Source: Pseudarthrobacter defluvii
GTDB taxonomy: Bacteria > Actinomycetota > Actinomycetes > Actinomycetales > Micrococcaceae
DNA length: 64,000 nt
Direction of reading: 5' to 3'
Assembly: GCF_030323865.1 (NCBI RefSeq)
Contig: NZ_CP066362.1
Span: 2,852,001-2,916,000 of the forward strand
Shown: positions 56,267 through 64,000 of the stretch, piece after piece
Position numbering within the stretch: the stretch's first letter is position 1
How the letters are laid out: every line of letters begins with the position of its first letter
The notes under the pieces: model-generated
Database searches by the model: none
What the model saw: only the letters and a program-made list of their open reading frames with translations
Told to the model about the DNA's origin: nothing
Position numbers and translations under genes: made by a program

Positions 56267-56749
56267 ATGCACAGTACCGATCCCGGTCCCGGCGGAAAGA
56301 GCCCCGCTGCGGACTCGCCGCTGCCCGGGGTCGCTCTGCCTGCTCCTGCCGTTCCCGCTCCCAGCGTGGGACCTTCACTCGAGGCGGCGAATCTGTTGCC
56401 ACTGATTGATACTGCTGTCCTGGACGAGCTTGAAGAGGAACTGGCCGGTACCGGACTGGCCCAGCGCTTCGCCCGAGACTATGCCGCCATGTGGGATCTC
56501 CGGCTGACCCGGCTCGGAACAGCGGTGGACAGGCGGGATGAGGACTCCGCCCTGGACGCTGTCATCAGCCTGAAAATCAGCTCCGCCATGGTGGGCGGCC
56601 TCAGGCTGGCAAGGCTCGCCGAACTCCTGGAAGGCCTGATCCGGCAGGGCGACTTTGCCCAGGGCCAGGCCATGATGGCCGGTGTGGCCCGGGACGGGGC
56701 ACGCACAGTCTCCGAGCTGCAGGCAACCTACATCCTGGAGAAGGGCTGA
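56267..56749 (+). CDS. HPt-fold protein lacking the phosphoacceptor histidine
   Basis: 160 residues. After a Pro/Ala-rich N-terminus of about 40 residues comes a four-helix HPt pattern: LIDTAVLDELEEELAGTGLAQRF, then the core helix DAVISLKISSAMVGGLRLARLAELLEG. In active HPt domains this helix reads H-x-L-K-G-S-S; here the His position is Ile100 and the Gly is Ile104. It therefore probably cannot carry phosphate and may instead bind a receiver domain or kinase. It lies 95 bases after tadC of locus 2 and converges on the response regulator gene. Confidence 0.7.
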   Translation: MHSTDPGPGGKSPAADSPLPGVALPAPAVPAPSVGPSLEAANLLPLIDTAVLDELEEELAGTGLAQRFARDYAAMWDLRLTRLGTAVDRRDEDSALDAVISLKISSAMVGGLRLARLAELLEGLIRQGDFAQGQAMMAGVARDGARTVSELQATYILEKG

Positions 56750-56787
56750 CCCCTCAGTTCCAGGAGTCAGCACCTTGAGGATCGCGG

Positions 56788-57567
56788 TTAGGCGTCATCA
56801 GGACGACGCGGCGCCAACCGGTAGCCGACACCTCGGACCGTCTGCAGCCAGCGCGGCGACAGCTGGTCCTCCTTGAGCTTGCGCCGCAGGTTTCCCACGT
56901 GGACCTCCACGGCGCGCTCGTCCGCTTCGCTGATATAGGTTTCCCGGTCGTAAAACTCACCCCGGACCGCCCGCACCAGGTCAGCCCTGGTGCACACGGC
57001 ACCGCCGCCCTTCAGCAGCACGTGGAGGAGGTCGAACTCACTGCGGGTTAGTCCCAGCGGCTGGCCTTTGATTTCCACGGTGCGCGTCCGGTGGTTAAGG
57101 AGGAGCCCGTTGTGCTGCAGGACTCCGGGCTCTGCGTGGGCGGCAGGAGCCGGGGCCTGGCCCCAGGACGTGGACGCGTTCTGCCCGTCCGACTCATGCC
57201 GGGGCCTGCGCATCATTGCCGCCACCCGCGCCCGCAGTTCCCTGGGCCTGAAGGGTTTGGCAATGTAGTCGTCCGCCCCCGCATTGAGTGCCGACAGCAG
57301 GTCCGGTTCCTCCGTGCGGCCGGTCAGCATCACCACATATGCGTTGCTGAAATTCCGGATCCGCCGCAAAACCTCAAACCCGTCAATATCCGGCAGGCCA
57401 ATATCGAGCGTCACGACATTTGCCTGCTTGCTGCGGACTACGTCAACCCCGGTCCGCCCATCCACCGCTGAATGCACCTCGAAGCCCGCCTGGGTCAAAA
57501 CACCTTCCAGGAGGTTACGCACGTCGGCGTCATCCTCGATTACTACAGCTACACCAAGATCGTCCAT
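56788..57567 (-). CDS. OmpR/PhoB-family response regulator
   Basis: 259 residues. Receiver domain: acidic pocket E11-D12-D13, phosphoacceptor D55 in VVTLDIGLPDIDG, and Lys in YIAKPFRPREL. A linker of about 30 residues rich in Ala/Pro precedes a winged-helix DNA-binding domain (GLTRSEFDLLHVLL, EVHVGNLRRKLKED, VRGVGYRLAP). The ATG at 57567 matches the receiver start. It is divergent from a sensor kinase gene, its probable partner. Confidence 0.92.
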   Translation of the reverse strand: MDDLGVAVVIEDDADVRNLLEGVLTQAGFEVHSAVDGRTGVDVVRSKQANVVTLDIGLPDIDGFEVLRRIRNFSNAYVVMLTGRTEEPDLLSALNAGADDYIAKPFRPRELRARVAAMMRRPRHESDGQNASTSWGQAPAPAAHAEPGVLQHNGLLLNHRTRTVEIKGQPLGLTRSEFDLLHVLLKGGGAVCTRADLVRAVRGEFYDRETYISEADERAVEVHVGNLRRKLKEDQLSPRWLQTVRGVGYRLAPRRPDDA

Positions 57568-57821
57568 TGCTATCCCTGCGCCAGGCGAAGATGGCCCCCC
57601 ATTGGCCCAGCGCCAATGCCAATCCCGCTCCAACCATTTATACGCTACTAGTAAGCCCGACTGATGACACCCGGATCGGCGCCCAAAATTGAAAAGTCAA
57701 TTATTATGACAAGACATGTGCAATATCCATGGGAAAGGGTGGTTGCCCAAGGTAACTGGGGGGAATTGATAGACCTTGGCGGCACCTGCTTTCCAAATGC
57801 GAAGGGGTACGAGTCAGAAAC
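57568..57821. promoter_or_regulatory. Divergent promoter region with a structured kinase leader
   Basis: 254 bases between the regulator and kinase genes. The middle (57680-57720) is AT-rich and should hold the promoters; TATTAT at 57702 is a -10-like box. Nearer the kinase, three nested helices can form between 57732 and 57794: GGAAAG/CTTTCC, GGT(T)GC/GCACC and CCAAGGT/ACCTTGG, with a 19-base loop containing a run of six G. I do not recognise a known riboswitch class. A reading frame from 57664 that runs into the kinase gene looks spurious. Confidence 0.5.
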
Positions 57822-59489
57822 ATGGCTGAGCCGTTGTTCCAGCGTGGACCCGGCCGCATCTTCCGCCGGTTGGGACCCCGTGCCCAAGTGGCGTTGTGTC
57901 AGCTCCCCCTTACCTTCCTTGTGGCTGCCATTGCCGTGGCCACACCGTTCGCCTGGCCTTCCCTGACGCACAGCCCCCTGTATGTGGCCGGAATAGTCCT
58001 GCACGCAATCCTGTTCCTTGGCTGCTTCCTGGTCCCCTGGGAACGGCTGGCACACCGCCCCTACCTGCTGATTCCCGTCCTGGATTTCGCCGCCATCGGT
58101 TTCCTCCGCAATGGCGCGGCGCCCCTCTTGCCTGGCCTTGCGGTGCTGGTGGTCTTCCCGGTCATTTGGCTCTCCGCCTCCGGCATGCTGGCCCGCAGCA
58201 GCCTGGTGCTCAGCTTCCTGGGGCCGTTGCTGATCATGCTTCCGTCAGCCGCGGCCGACTTCCCAGCTGTCACCGCCTCCGACTTCACCATCGTCGTTCT
58301 CTTCCCTGTGATGATGCTCGCCGTGTCCCTGGCCATCCGCTTTGCCAGCGTGAGCCTCCGGCAGCAGCAGGCCGAGCTGGCGGACAAGGACCGCGAACTC
58401 CGGGACCTGCTGGCCGCAAGCCGGGAACGGGAGAAGCTGCTGGAAACCGTACTGGACGCCACGGACGTCGGTATTGCCGCCGTCGACCGTTCCGGGCACT
58501 TCCTGGTGTCCAACAGCCGGCAGCGCAATTTCCGCCGCGCCACGGGGGCCGACGAAGCCATTCCCGGGCAGGGGCACCAGCTGATCTTTGGGCAGGACCG
58601 CCGCACCCTGCTTCCGCGGGACCGCAGGCCTATCAGCCGGGCCATGGCCGGTGAGTCGTTCGCCGACTATCTGGTGTGGGCGGGCGAGGGACCGGAGCAG
58701 CGTGCCGTATCCACGGCCGCCCGCCCCCTGGTCAGCGAGGACGGCCGGCTCACCGGCGCCGTGGTGGTCTACAGCGACGTCACCGGTTGGGTGGAATCCC
58801 TGGCGGCCAACCAGGAGCTCATCTCCAATGTCACGCACGAATTCAAGACCCCGCTCAATTCGATCCTGGGCAACGTGGACCTGGTGCTGGAAGACCTCGA
58901 TGAGCTGCCCGCGGACGTCGCCAAGCGCCTGCTGGTGGTGCAGCGCAACGCCGAACGGCTGCTGGACCTGGTGGCCGACCTGACCGCTTCCGCCTCCACC
59001 ACCCTGAACGTCCATCCCAAGCGGACCGACCTGGCCAGCCTGGTGGAGACCAGCCTGAGTTCCGCCCAGGCTTCGGCCCTGCGGTCCCACGTGGAGATTG
59101 CCGCCGATGTCCCCTCGCCCCTGTGGGCCTACGCGGACCCGCTGCGGATCGGGCAGGTGCTGGACAACCTGGTGTCCAACGCCATCAAATACAGTCCCGA
59201 CGGCGGCAAGGTCAGCATCAGCGCCCAGGCGGACCGGCAGTGGGTCCGCCTGAGCGTCACGGACACCGGGATGGGCATGTCGCACGAGGACGCTGCCAGG
59301 GCTTTCAACCGCTTCTTCCGCGCCGAGTCCGCGCAGAAGGCCGCCATTCCCGGGGCAGGACTGGGGCTTTCCATCACCCGCATGATCGTGGAACGGCACG
59401 GCGGCAGCATCATGTGCGAGAGCGGCGAAGGCCAGGGCAGCACCTTCACGGTGACGCTGCCGGCAGAAGGCCCGCCCCCGGCGTTCTAA
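57822..59489 (+). CDS. Membrane sensor histidine kinase
   Basis: 555 residues. Six hydrophobic segments lie between about 25 and 175 with no large extracellular domain, so the input is probably sensed in or through the membrane. A coiled coil (about 180-205) leads to a PAS domain (about 206-325). HisKA has the H-box SNVTHEFKTPLNSIL with His339. The ATPase domain has LDNLVSNAIKYSPDGG (N-box), VTDTGMGMS (G1) and GAGLGLSITRMI (G2). Its likely partner is the divergent OmpR-type regulator. Confidence 0.92.
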   Translation: MAEPLFQRGPGRIFRRLGPRAQVALCQLPLTFLVAAIAVATPFAWPSLTHSPLYVAGIVLHAILFLGCFLVPWERLAHRPYLLIPVLDFAAIGFLRNGAAPLLPGLAVLVVFPVIWLSASGMLARSSLVLSFLGPLLIMLPSAAADFPAVTASDFTIVVLFPVMMLAVSLAIRFASVSLRQQQAELADKDRELRDLLAASREREKLLETVLDATDVGIAAVDRSGHFLVSNSRQRNFRRATGADEAIPGQGHQLIFGQDRRTLLPRDRRPISRAMAGESFADYLVWAGEGPEQRAVSTAARPLVSEDGRLTGAVVVYSDVTGWVESLAANQELISNVTHEFKTPLNSILGNVDLVLEDLDELPADVAKRLLVVQRNAERLLDLVADLTASASTTLNVHPKRTDLASLVETSLSSAQASALRSHVEIAADVPSPLWAYADPLRIGQVLDNLVSNAIKYSPDGGKVSISAQADRQWVRLSVTDTGMGMSHEDAARAFNRFFRAESAQKAAIPGAGLGLSITRMIVERHGGSIMCESGEGQGSTFTVTLPAEGPPPAF

Positions 59490-60383
59490 TCAGTACTCGC
59501 GGACGGCCCTTGTCTGCTCGGCGCGCGCCAGCAACTGGCTGTCCGACGGGTAGGCCACTTCCTCCAGCACCAGGGGGTGCGGAGCGGCCAGGACAGACTT
59601 GGCATCGCGCTTCTGCAGCAGCAGCCGCTCGTACAACCAGCCCGGTTCCACCGCCCCCTCCCCCACGTACAGGGCAGAGCCGATCAGGGCGCGGACCATG
59701 TTGTGGCAGAAGGCGTCGGCCTGGACGGTGGCCACAATGACGCCGTCCTCGCCGCGCCGGAACTCAAAGCGCTGCAGTTCCCTGATGGTGGTGGCTCCTT
59801 CGCGTGGCTTGCAGAAAGACAGGAAGTTCTGCAGGCCCAGCAGTTGCGAGGCGCCCTCGTTGAGCAGGTCAACGTCCAGCGGGCTCTTGTGCCATAGCGT
59901 AAAGTACCGCTCCAGCGGGTCCCAGAGGGCGGGCCCGTCCGCGATCCGGTAGCTGTACCGCCGCCAGAGCGCGGAGAAGCGGGCGTCGAAACCCTCAGGC
60001 GCCAACCCGATGGAATGCACCTCCACCGCGCCGTGGAGGTCGCCGAGGGCCCGGTTCAGGGCGCCGCGGAGCCTGCGCAACATGGCGACGGCGGGATCCA
60101 GCTCATGTCCGCGCGGCAGCCCCAGCCACTCGGCTTCGGTGAGGTCCAAGTGCACCACCTGCCCTCGGGCGTGGACTCCGGCGTCGGTCCGCCCCGCAAC
60201 GGTGACCCGGACCTGGCGGCGGACCAAAAGCTCGATCGCTTCCTCAAGCACGCCCTGGACAGTCCGCAGTCCGGGCTGCACGGCCCACCCGCTGAACGGG
60301 CCGCCGTCGTACGAAAGATCAAGCCGGATACGCAAAAACCCGCCGCCCCCTGAAACGGGGGCCGCGGGTTCTTGGTGGTTCAC
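59490..60383 (-). CDS. truA: tRNA pseudouridine(38-40) synthase
   Basis: TruA family, 297 residues. The catalytic Asp67 is in VTVAGRTDAGVHARGQ, and DLSYDGGPFSGWAVQPG, FLSFCKPREGATT and FCHNMVRALIGSAL are conserved. The ATG at 60383 lies 33 bases after rplQ, and codons 5-16 form a terminator-like hairpin. A TTG at 60335, just after the hairpin and in frame, would give a protein starting at RIRLDLSYDG. The choice of start therefore remains open. Confidence 0.93.
   Translation of the reverse strand: MNHQEPAAPVSGGGGFLRIRLDLSYDGGPFSGWAVQPGLRTVQGVLEEAIELLVRRQVRVTVAGRTDAGVHARGQVVHLDLTEAEWLGLPRGHELDPAVAMLRRLRGALNRALGDLHGAVEVHSIGLAPEGFDARFSALWRRYSYRIADGPALWDPLERYFTLWHKSPLDVDLLNEGASQLLGLQNFLSFCKPREGATTIRELQRFEFRRGEDGVIVATVQADAFCHNMVRALIGSALYVGEGAVEPGWLYERLLLQKRDAKSVLAAPHPLVLEEVAYPSDSQLLARAEQTRAVREY
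60334..60370 (-). terminator. Terminator hairpin of the alpha operon, inside the 5' end of truA
   Basis: On the minus strand AACCCGC and GCGGGTT, then GCCCCC and GGGGGC, form a 13-pair stem with one mismatch and a 6-base loop, followed by TTTTT. It begins 46 bases after the rplQ stop and overlaps the first codons of truA. Confidence 0.85.
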
Positions 60384-60415
60384 AGACCTAAGTCTATGCG
60401 AAGGAAATCGGCGAA

Positions 60416-60988
60416 TTACTTCGCGTCCTTCTCCTCGACTGCGGGAGCCTCGGCAGCTTCCTCAGCGGCCGGAGCCTCTTCGGTTGCAGCTTCCTCAGCA
60501 GCGGGTGCCTCTTCGGTTGCAGCAGCTTCCTCAGCGGCCGGAGCCTCTTCAACAGGAGCTTCCTCGGCGGCCGGAGCAGCCTTGGCGGCAGCCCGGGTAG
60601 CCTCGGCTACGACGGCCTGCTTGGCGGAAACCGGCTCGAGAACCAGCTCGATGACAGCCATGGGAGCGTTGTCGCCCTTGCGGTTGCCGATCTTGGTGAT
60701 GCGGGTGTAGCCGCCGTCGCGGTTCTCCACAGCCTGCGCGATGTCGGTGAACAGCTCGTGGACGACGCCCTTGTTGCTGATCAGGCCGAGCACGCGGCGG
60801 CGGGAAGCGAGGTCGCCACGCTTGGCGAAGGTGACCAGGCGCTCTGCGTACGGCTTCAGGCGCTTGGCCTTGGTCACCGTGGTGGTGATCCGCTTGTGCT
60901 CGAACAGGGATGCTGCCAGGTTCGCGAGCATGAGGCGCTCGTGAGCCGGGCCGCCTCCGAGGCGCGGACCCTTAGTGGGGGTAGGCAT
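60416..60988 (-). CDS. rplQ: 50S ribosomal protein L17 (bL17) with acidic C-terminal extension
   Basis: The first 120 residues are ordinary L17 ([58 protein letters not shown]). The last 70 or so are a low-complexity Ala/Glu/Pro tail built from repeated [13 protein letters not shown] units, also visible as short direct DNA repeats at 60470-60570. The tail is about half the size of the globular part. Actinobacterial L17 proteins often have such tails, whose role I do not know. Confidence 0.96.
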   Translation of the reverse strand: MPTPTKGPRLGGGPAHERLMLANLAASLFEHKRITTTVTKAKRLKPYAERLVTFAKRGDLASRRRVLGLISNKGVVHELFTDIAQAVENRDGGYTRITKIGNRKGDNAPMAVIELVLEPVSAKQAVVAEATRAAAKAAPAAEEAPVEEAPAAEEAAATEEAPAAEEAATEEAPAAEEAAEAPAVEEKDAK

Positions 60989-61056
60989 AATTGTTTCTCC
61001 TCATGTGGAAGCCGTGGACGGCACACCATGGTGCTGCCCGCCGGCCAAGGTCTGGT

Positions 61057-62067
61057 TTAGAGTTCGTCGTCGCCGAACGCGGCGTCGTCCTCTTCGATTG
61101 CTGCGGCGCGTGCTGCGAGGTCAAAACCGGGAGGCGAGTCCTTGAGGGACAGGCCCAGTTCAACCAGCTTTGCCTTGACCTCGTCAATGGACTTGGCACC
61201 GAAGTTGCGGATGTCCATCAGGTCAGCCTCGGAGCGGGCAACGAGTTCACCCACGGTATGGATGCCCTCACGCTTGAGGCAGTTGTAGGAACGGACGGTG
61301 AGGTCCAGATCCTCGATCGGCAGTGCCATGTCGGCTGCCAGGGCAGCGTCGGTGGGCGACGGGCCGATCTCGATACCTTCAGCTGCGGTGTTCAGCTCAC
61401 GGGCCAGACCGAACAGTTCCACCAGGGTGGTGCCTGCGGAAGCAACGGCATCGCGCGGGGCGATGGCCTGCTTGGTCTCGACGTCGACAATCAGCTTGTC
61501 GAAGTCGGTGCGCTGCTCAACACGGGTTGCTTCCACGCGGAAAGTAACCTTCAGCACCGGCGAGTAGATGGAGTCGACCGGGATGCGGCCGATCTCTGCG
61601 TCGCCGGACTTGTTCTGAGCTGCCGAAACGTAGCCGCGGCCGCGCTCGATGGTCAGTTCGAGTTCGAACTTGCCCTTCGAGTTCAGCGTGGCGATGTGCA
61701 GATCCGGGTTGTGGAATTCGACGCCGGCCGGCGGAGCGATGTCCGCGGCGGTGACGACTCCGGGGCCCTGCTTGCGCAGGTAAGCCACGACAGGCTCGTC
61801 GTGCTCGGAGGAAACCGACAGGCTCTTGATGTTAAGGATGATCTCGGTGACATCTTCCTTGACACCCGGAACCGTGGTGAACTCGTGCAGCACACCATCG
61901 ATCCGGATGCTGGTTACGGCAGCACCGGGGATGGAGGAGAGCAGGGTACGGCGGAGGGAGTTTCCGAGGGTGTAGCCGAAGCCCGGTTCCAGCGGTTCAA
62001 TGATGAAACGCGAACGGTTTTCGGAGACGACCTCTTCGGAGAGGGTGGGGCGCTGTGCAATGAGCAC
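61057..62067 (-). CDS. rpoA: DNA-directed RNA polymerase subunit alpha
   Basis: 336 residues. The N-terminal dimerisation domain has [23 protein letters not shown], and the C-terminal domain has [22 protein letters not shown] and [19 protein letters not shown], which contact UP elements and activators. The acidic C-terminus is normal. It directly follows rpsK, with no rpsD between them. Confidence 0.98.
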
Positions 62068-62147
62068 TTAGGTTTCCTTTCGGCGAGCATCCGCTATATG
62101 ACGCAACACAGGTGGTGGAAATTCGGTCTGAAGACTTAACGCGCTGG

Positions 62148-62179
62148 GCTTGCCCGGACCATCGCTGGTCCGGGCAAGC
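62148..62179 (-). promoter_or_regulatory. 14-bp perfect hairpin between rpsK and rpoA
   Basis: GCTTGCCCGGACCA and its exact complement flank a TCGC/GCGA loop 18 bases after the rpsK stop. No T-run follows, so complete termination is unlikely; it may be an attenuator, an RNase-processing hairpin or a stabiliser of the upstream mRNA. Confidence 0.6.
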
Positions 62180-62197
62180 TCCTGCTGCGGAAAAGAA

Positions 62198-62599
62198 TTA
62201 GACGCGGCGGCGCTTCGGCGGGCGGCAGCCGTTGTGGGCTGCGGGGGTGACGTCCTGGATGGAGCCAACCTCGAGGCCTGCGGCCTGCAGCGAACGGATG
62301 GCGGTCTCGCGTCCGGAACCCGGTCCCTTGACGAAAACGTCTACCTTGCGCATGCCGTGCTCCTGCGCACGCTTGGCAGCGGCTTCGGCAGCCATCTGGG
62401 CAGCGAACGGGGTGGACTTACGCGAGCCCTTGAAGCCAACCTCACCGGAGGAAGCCCAGGAAATAACAGCGCCGCTCGGATCCGTGATGGAAACGATGGT
62501 GTTGTTAAAGGTGCTCTTGATGTGCGCCTGGCCAAGCGCGATATTCTTCTTGTCCTTCTTACGCGGCTTGCGAACCGCGCCACGAGTCTTCGGGGGCAT
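62198..62599 (-). CDS. rpsK: 30S ribosomal protein S11 (uS11)
   Basis: 133 residues with [38 protein letters not shown] and the terminal [18 protein letters not shown]. Second gene of the rpsM-rpsK-rpoA-rplQ cluster. Confidence 0.98.
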   Translation of the reverse strand: MPPKTRGAVRKPRKKDKKNIALGQAHIKSTFNNTIVSITDPSGAVISWASSGEVGFKGSRKSTPFAAQMAAEAAAKRAQEHGMRKVDVFVKGPGSGRETAIRSLQAAGLEVGSIQDVTPAAHNGCRPPKRRRV

Positions 62600-62653
62600 T
62601 TTTTCTCCTACAGAAAGTTATTGGGGAAAGTCCGTAAATCCCGGGCGGGGATT

Positions 62654-63028
62654 TTAACGGGCCTTCTTCTTGCCGGCGACGGTACGCTTCGGGCCCTTGC
62701 GGGTACGTGCGTTGGTCTTCGTACGCTGACCGCGTACGGGCAGGCCCTTGCGGTGGCGCAGGCCTTCGTAGCTGCCGATTTCAACCTTGCGGCGGATATC
62801 TGCTGCTACTTCGCGGCGAAGGTCACCCTCAACCTTGTAGTTGCCTTCAATGTAGTCACGCAGCTCAACCAGCTGGGCGTCAGTCAGGTCCTTGACGCGA
62901 ACGTCAGCGCTGATGCCCGTGGCAGCCAGGGTTTCGTGTGCACGGGTCTTGCCCACGCCGTAGATGTAAGTAAGCGCAATTTCCAGCCGCTTTTCGCGGG
63001 GAATGTCTACGCCAGCGAGACGAGCCAT
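62654..63028 (-). CDS. rpsM: 30S ribosomal protein S13 (uS13)
   Basis: 124 residues beginning [19 protein letters not shown], with [14 protein letters not shown] and the basic C-terminus [19 protein letters not shown] structured region precedes it. Confidence 0.98.
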   Translation of the reverse strand: MARLAGVDIPREKRLEIALTYIYGVGKTRAHETLAATGISADVRVKDLTDAQLVELRDYIEGNYKVEGDLRREVAADIRRKVEIGSYEGLRHRKGLPVRGQRTKTNARTRKGPKRTVAGKKKAR

Positions 63029-63050
63029 AGTGGCAGTACTCCTTGATAAA

Positions 63051-63106
63051 CCGGAGGTCGTAGGCAGTACACCCGCACAATCCGTGCGGCCCCAGCCTCC
63101 GACCGG
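63051..63106 (-). promoter_or_regulatory. Folded leader between rpmJ and rpsM
   Basis: On the minus strand GGTCGGAGGC pairs with GCCTACGACC (one mismatch), enclosing CCGCAC/GTGCGG around GGATT. It ends 23 bases upstream of the rpsM start in a spacer of 184 bases. A translational operator for ribosomal protein feedback is a reasonable guess; a terminator is unlikely without a T-run. Confidence 0.5.
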
Positions 63107-63212
63107 GGGTTAGCTGTCCGGACTCTTTCGAGCTCAATGTTCCAGATCAGCTTGTGCTGCCTTTATTTACTTGCGTGGGTTAGCAACCCAGGATTTCCTT
63201 CAGGGAAGGAAA

Positions 63213-63326
63213 TTAGCCCTGGCGCTGCTTGTGGCGCGGGTTCTCGCAGATCACCATGACCCGGCCATTACGGCGGATCACTTTGCACTTTTCGCAGATC
63301 TGCTTGACGCTCGGCTTGACCTTCAT
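63213..63326 (-). CDS. rpmJ: 50S ribosomal protein L36 (bL36)
   Basis: A 37-residue protein. The translation starts [14 protein letters not shown] and ends [10 protein letters not shown]. The CxxC, Cys and His spacing (C11, C14, C27, H32) forms the zinc ribbon of the C+ type of L36. It lies between infA and rpsM, its usual place. Confidence 0.97.
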   Translation of the reverse strand: MKVKPSVKQICEKCKVIRRNGRVMVICENPRHKQRQG

Positions 63327-63397
63327 GGCATTCCTTTGCGTGTAGCAGTTTGGTCAACTGGAGCGGCAGCCAGTTTGTCCTGACGCCGCCCAGCAAT

Positions 63398-63619
63398 TTA
63401 CTTGTAGCGGTAGACGATACGACCACGGGTGAGGTCGTACGGGCTCAGCTCCACCACTACGCGGTCCTCAGGGAGGATTCGGATGTAGTGCTGACGCATC
63501 TTTCCAGAGATGTGTGCCAGAACGATGTGCTTGTTGGTGAGCTCAACGCGAAACATCGCGTTAGGCAGCGCCTCGGTCACAACGCCTTCGATCTCAATGA
63601 CCCCGTCCTTCTTGGCCAT
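63398..63619 (-). CDS. infA: Translation initiation factor IF-1
   Basis: 73 residues from [20 protein letters not shown] to [12 protein letters not shown], an OB-fold S1-like protein. The ATG at 63619 is preceded by a GCGGAGGG ribosome binding site; a longer frame to 63736 is only the leader. First gene of the infA-rpmJ-rpsM-rpsK-rpoA-rplQ operon. Confidence 0.98.
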   Translation of the reverse strand: MAKKDGVIEIEGVVTEALPNAMFRVELTNKHIVLAHISGKMRQHYIRILPEDRVVVELSPYDLTRGRIVYRYK

Positions 63620-63746
63620 ACCCTCCGCTAACTGTTGTTGCCGCGGCCCCGCCGGATTGCACCGGGCATGACCACGAACGTTTTTGTTGGATCGATTGCC
63701 GTCTCCAGGCCCAAAAGGGCGTGGCAGTCCAGACAACCAACAAACA

Positions 63747-63775
63747 ACACTACCCCGTCAGCCGGTAAAAGTTAA
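63747..63775 (-). promoter_or_regulatory. Promoter of infA
   Basis: On the minus strand TTAACT (63775-63770) and TAGTGT (63752-63747) are separated by exactly 17 bases. The -10 lies about 127 bases upstream of the infA start, leaving a long leader. Confidence 0.6.
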
Positions 63776-63790
63776 ATCGGCCATAGTAGC

Positions 63791-64000
63791 CTACGCGGAG
63801 CGGTACGCACCATATTCACCCGCGGGGGTGGTGACGGTTTCAGCGCTGGCCACGCCGTCAAGGATGGCCAAACGTACGACGTCGGCTGCCGCACTTTGCA
63901 GCGTCATTAGGCTCAGCTGCCGGGCAGCTTCGTCCGAGCGGTCGAGTGCCACGGCACCGGTTGCCAGGCAGAAGACAGTGTCCCCGTCGGCCAGGGTGTG
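63791..64000 (-). CDS. P1-family peptidase (DmpA-like), C-terminal part only
   Basis: The minus-strand frame is open from the window edge to a TAG at 63791-63793, giving 69 residues that begin HTLADGDTVFCLATG. This phrase and the following helix with LMTLQSAAADVVRLAILDGV match the C-terminal end of P1 (L-aminopeptidase/D-esterase) N-terminal-nucleophile hydrolases. The catalytic part lies outside the window. The gene is on the same strand as infA and ends about 15 bases before the infA promoter. Confidence 0.65.
   Translation of the reverse strand, partial: HTLADGDTVFCLATGAVALDRSDEAARQLSLMTLQSAAADVVRLAILDGVASAETVTTPAGEYGAYRSA

Noticed and set aside
57664..57966. Open frame from ATG at 57664
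   Set aside because: It overlaps the kinase gene, covers the predicted promoter and structured leader, and shows no family similarity.
59490..60383. Plus-strand frames opposite truA and other high-GC genes
   Set aside because: They are mirror frames typical of high-GC DNA and have no recognisable domains.

Overview
The window is a high-GC actinobacterial chromosome segment. Gene order and protein character (mycothiol glycosyltransferase, Ino1, TreXYZ trehalose synthesis, HI0607-type shikimate dehydrogenase, Tad pili without a secretin) point to the Micrococcaceae, most likely Arthrobacter or Pseudarthrobacter. This is inferred from gene content; no rRNA gene is present to confirm it, and I recognised no tRNA gene.

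Layout. 1-5081: a methyltransferase cut by the window edge, a shikimate dehydrogenase-like enzyme, a GH3 lipoprotein and a YbdK-type carboxylate-amine ligase. 5082-6000: a CPBP membrane protease gene bracketed by two copies of a long perfect or near-perfect palindrome. 5999-10104 (minus): tsaD-rimI-tsaB-tsaE-alr, an overlapping operon for the tRNA t6A modification and D-alanine supply. 10161-15867: a PfkB kinase diverging from a GH4 glycosidase, then mshA and fhs. 15869-17277: a DUF559-type gene between two inverted arrays of a 32-bp-period repeat. 17338-26077 (minus): ino1, an aldo/keto reductase and the treX-treY-treZ operon. 26147-33946: nnr, acpS, glmS, coaA, a VanY-like carboxypeptidase, mscL and glmM. 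34131-39263: a less GC-rich block with a GT2-GtrA fusion and two tandem GT39 membrane glycosyltransferases. 39329-40314: rpsI and rplM. 40609-56172: a prepilin peptidase followed by two complete, consecutive Tad/Flp pilus loci. 56267-59489: a histidine-less HPt protein, an OmpR-type regulator and a divergent sensor kinase. 59490-63619 (minus): infA-rpmJ-rpsM-rpsK-rpoA-rplQ-truA. The window ends inside a P1-family peptidase gene.

How it fits together. The minus-strand housekeeping genes (infA to truA, rplM-rpsI, glmM, coaA/glmS/acpS/nnr, alr to tsaD) look like one ancestral actinobacterial backbone opened at several seams by accessory blocks: the Tad loci, the glycosyltransferase block, and the tre/ino1/mshA block. 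Ino1 makes inositol phosphate, the acceptor for MshA in mycothiol synthesis. GlmS and GlmM supply amino sugars for peptidoglycan, which Alr, VanY and the GH3 enzyme also serve. One prepilin peptidase probably serves both Tad systems.

The strongest lead for something undescribed is the 15.9-17.3 kb segment. Two five-unit arrays, in opposite orientation and mostly with an exact 32-bp period (about three helical turns), enclose a gene with an AbiEi-like N-terminus and a Vsr/DUF559-like C-terminus. Next in interest are the palindrome pair around the protease, the structured leader of the sensor kinase, the HPt protein lacking its histidine, and a terminator hairpin that lies inside the first codons of truA.
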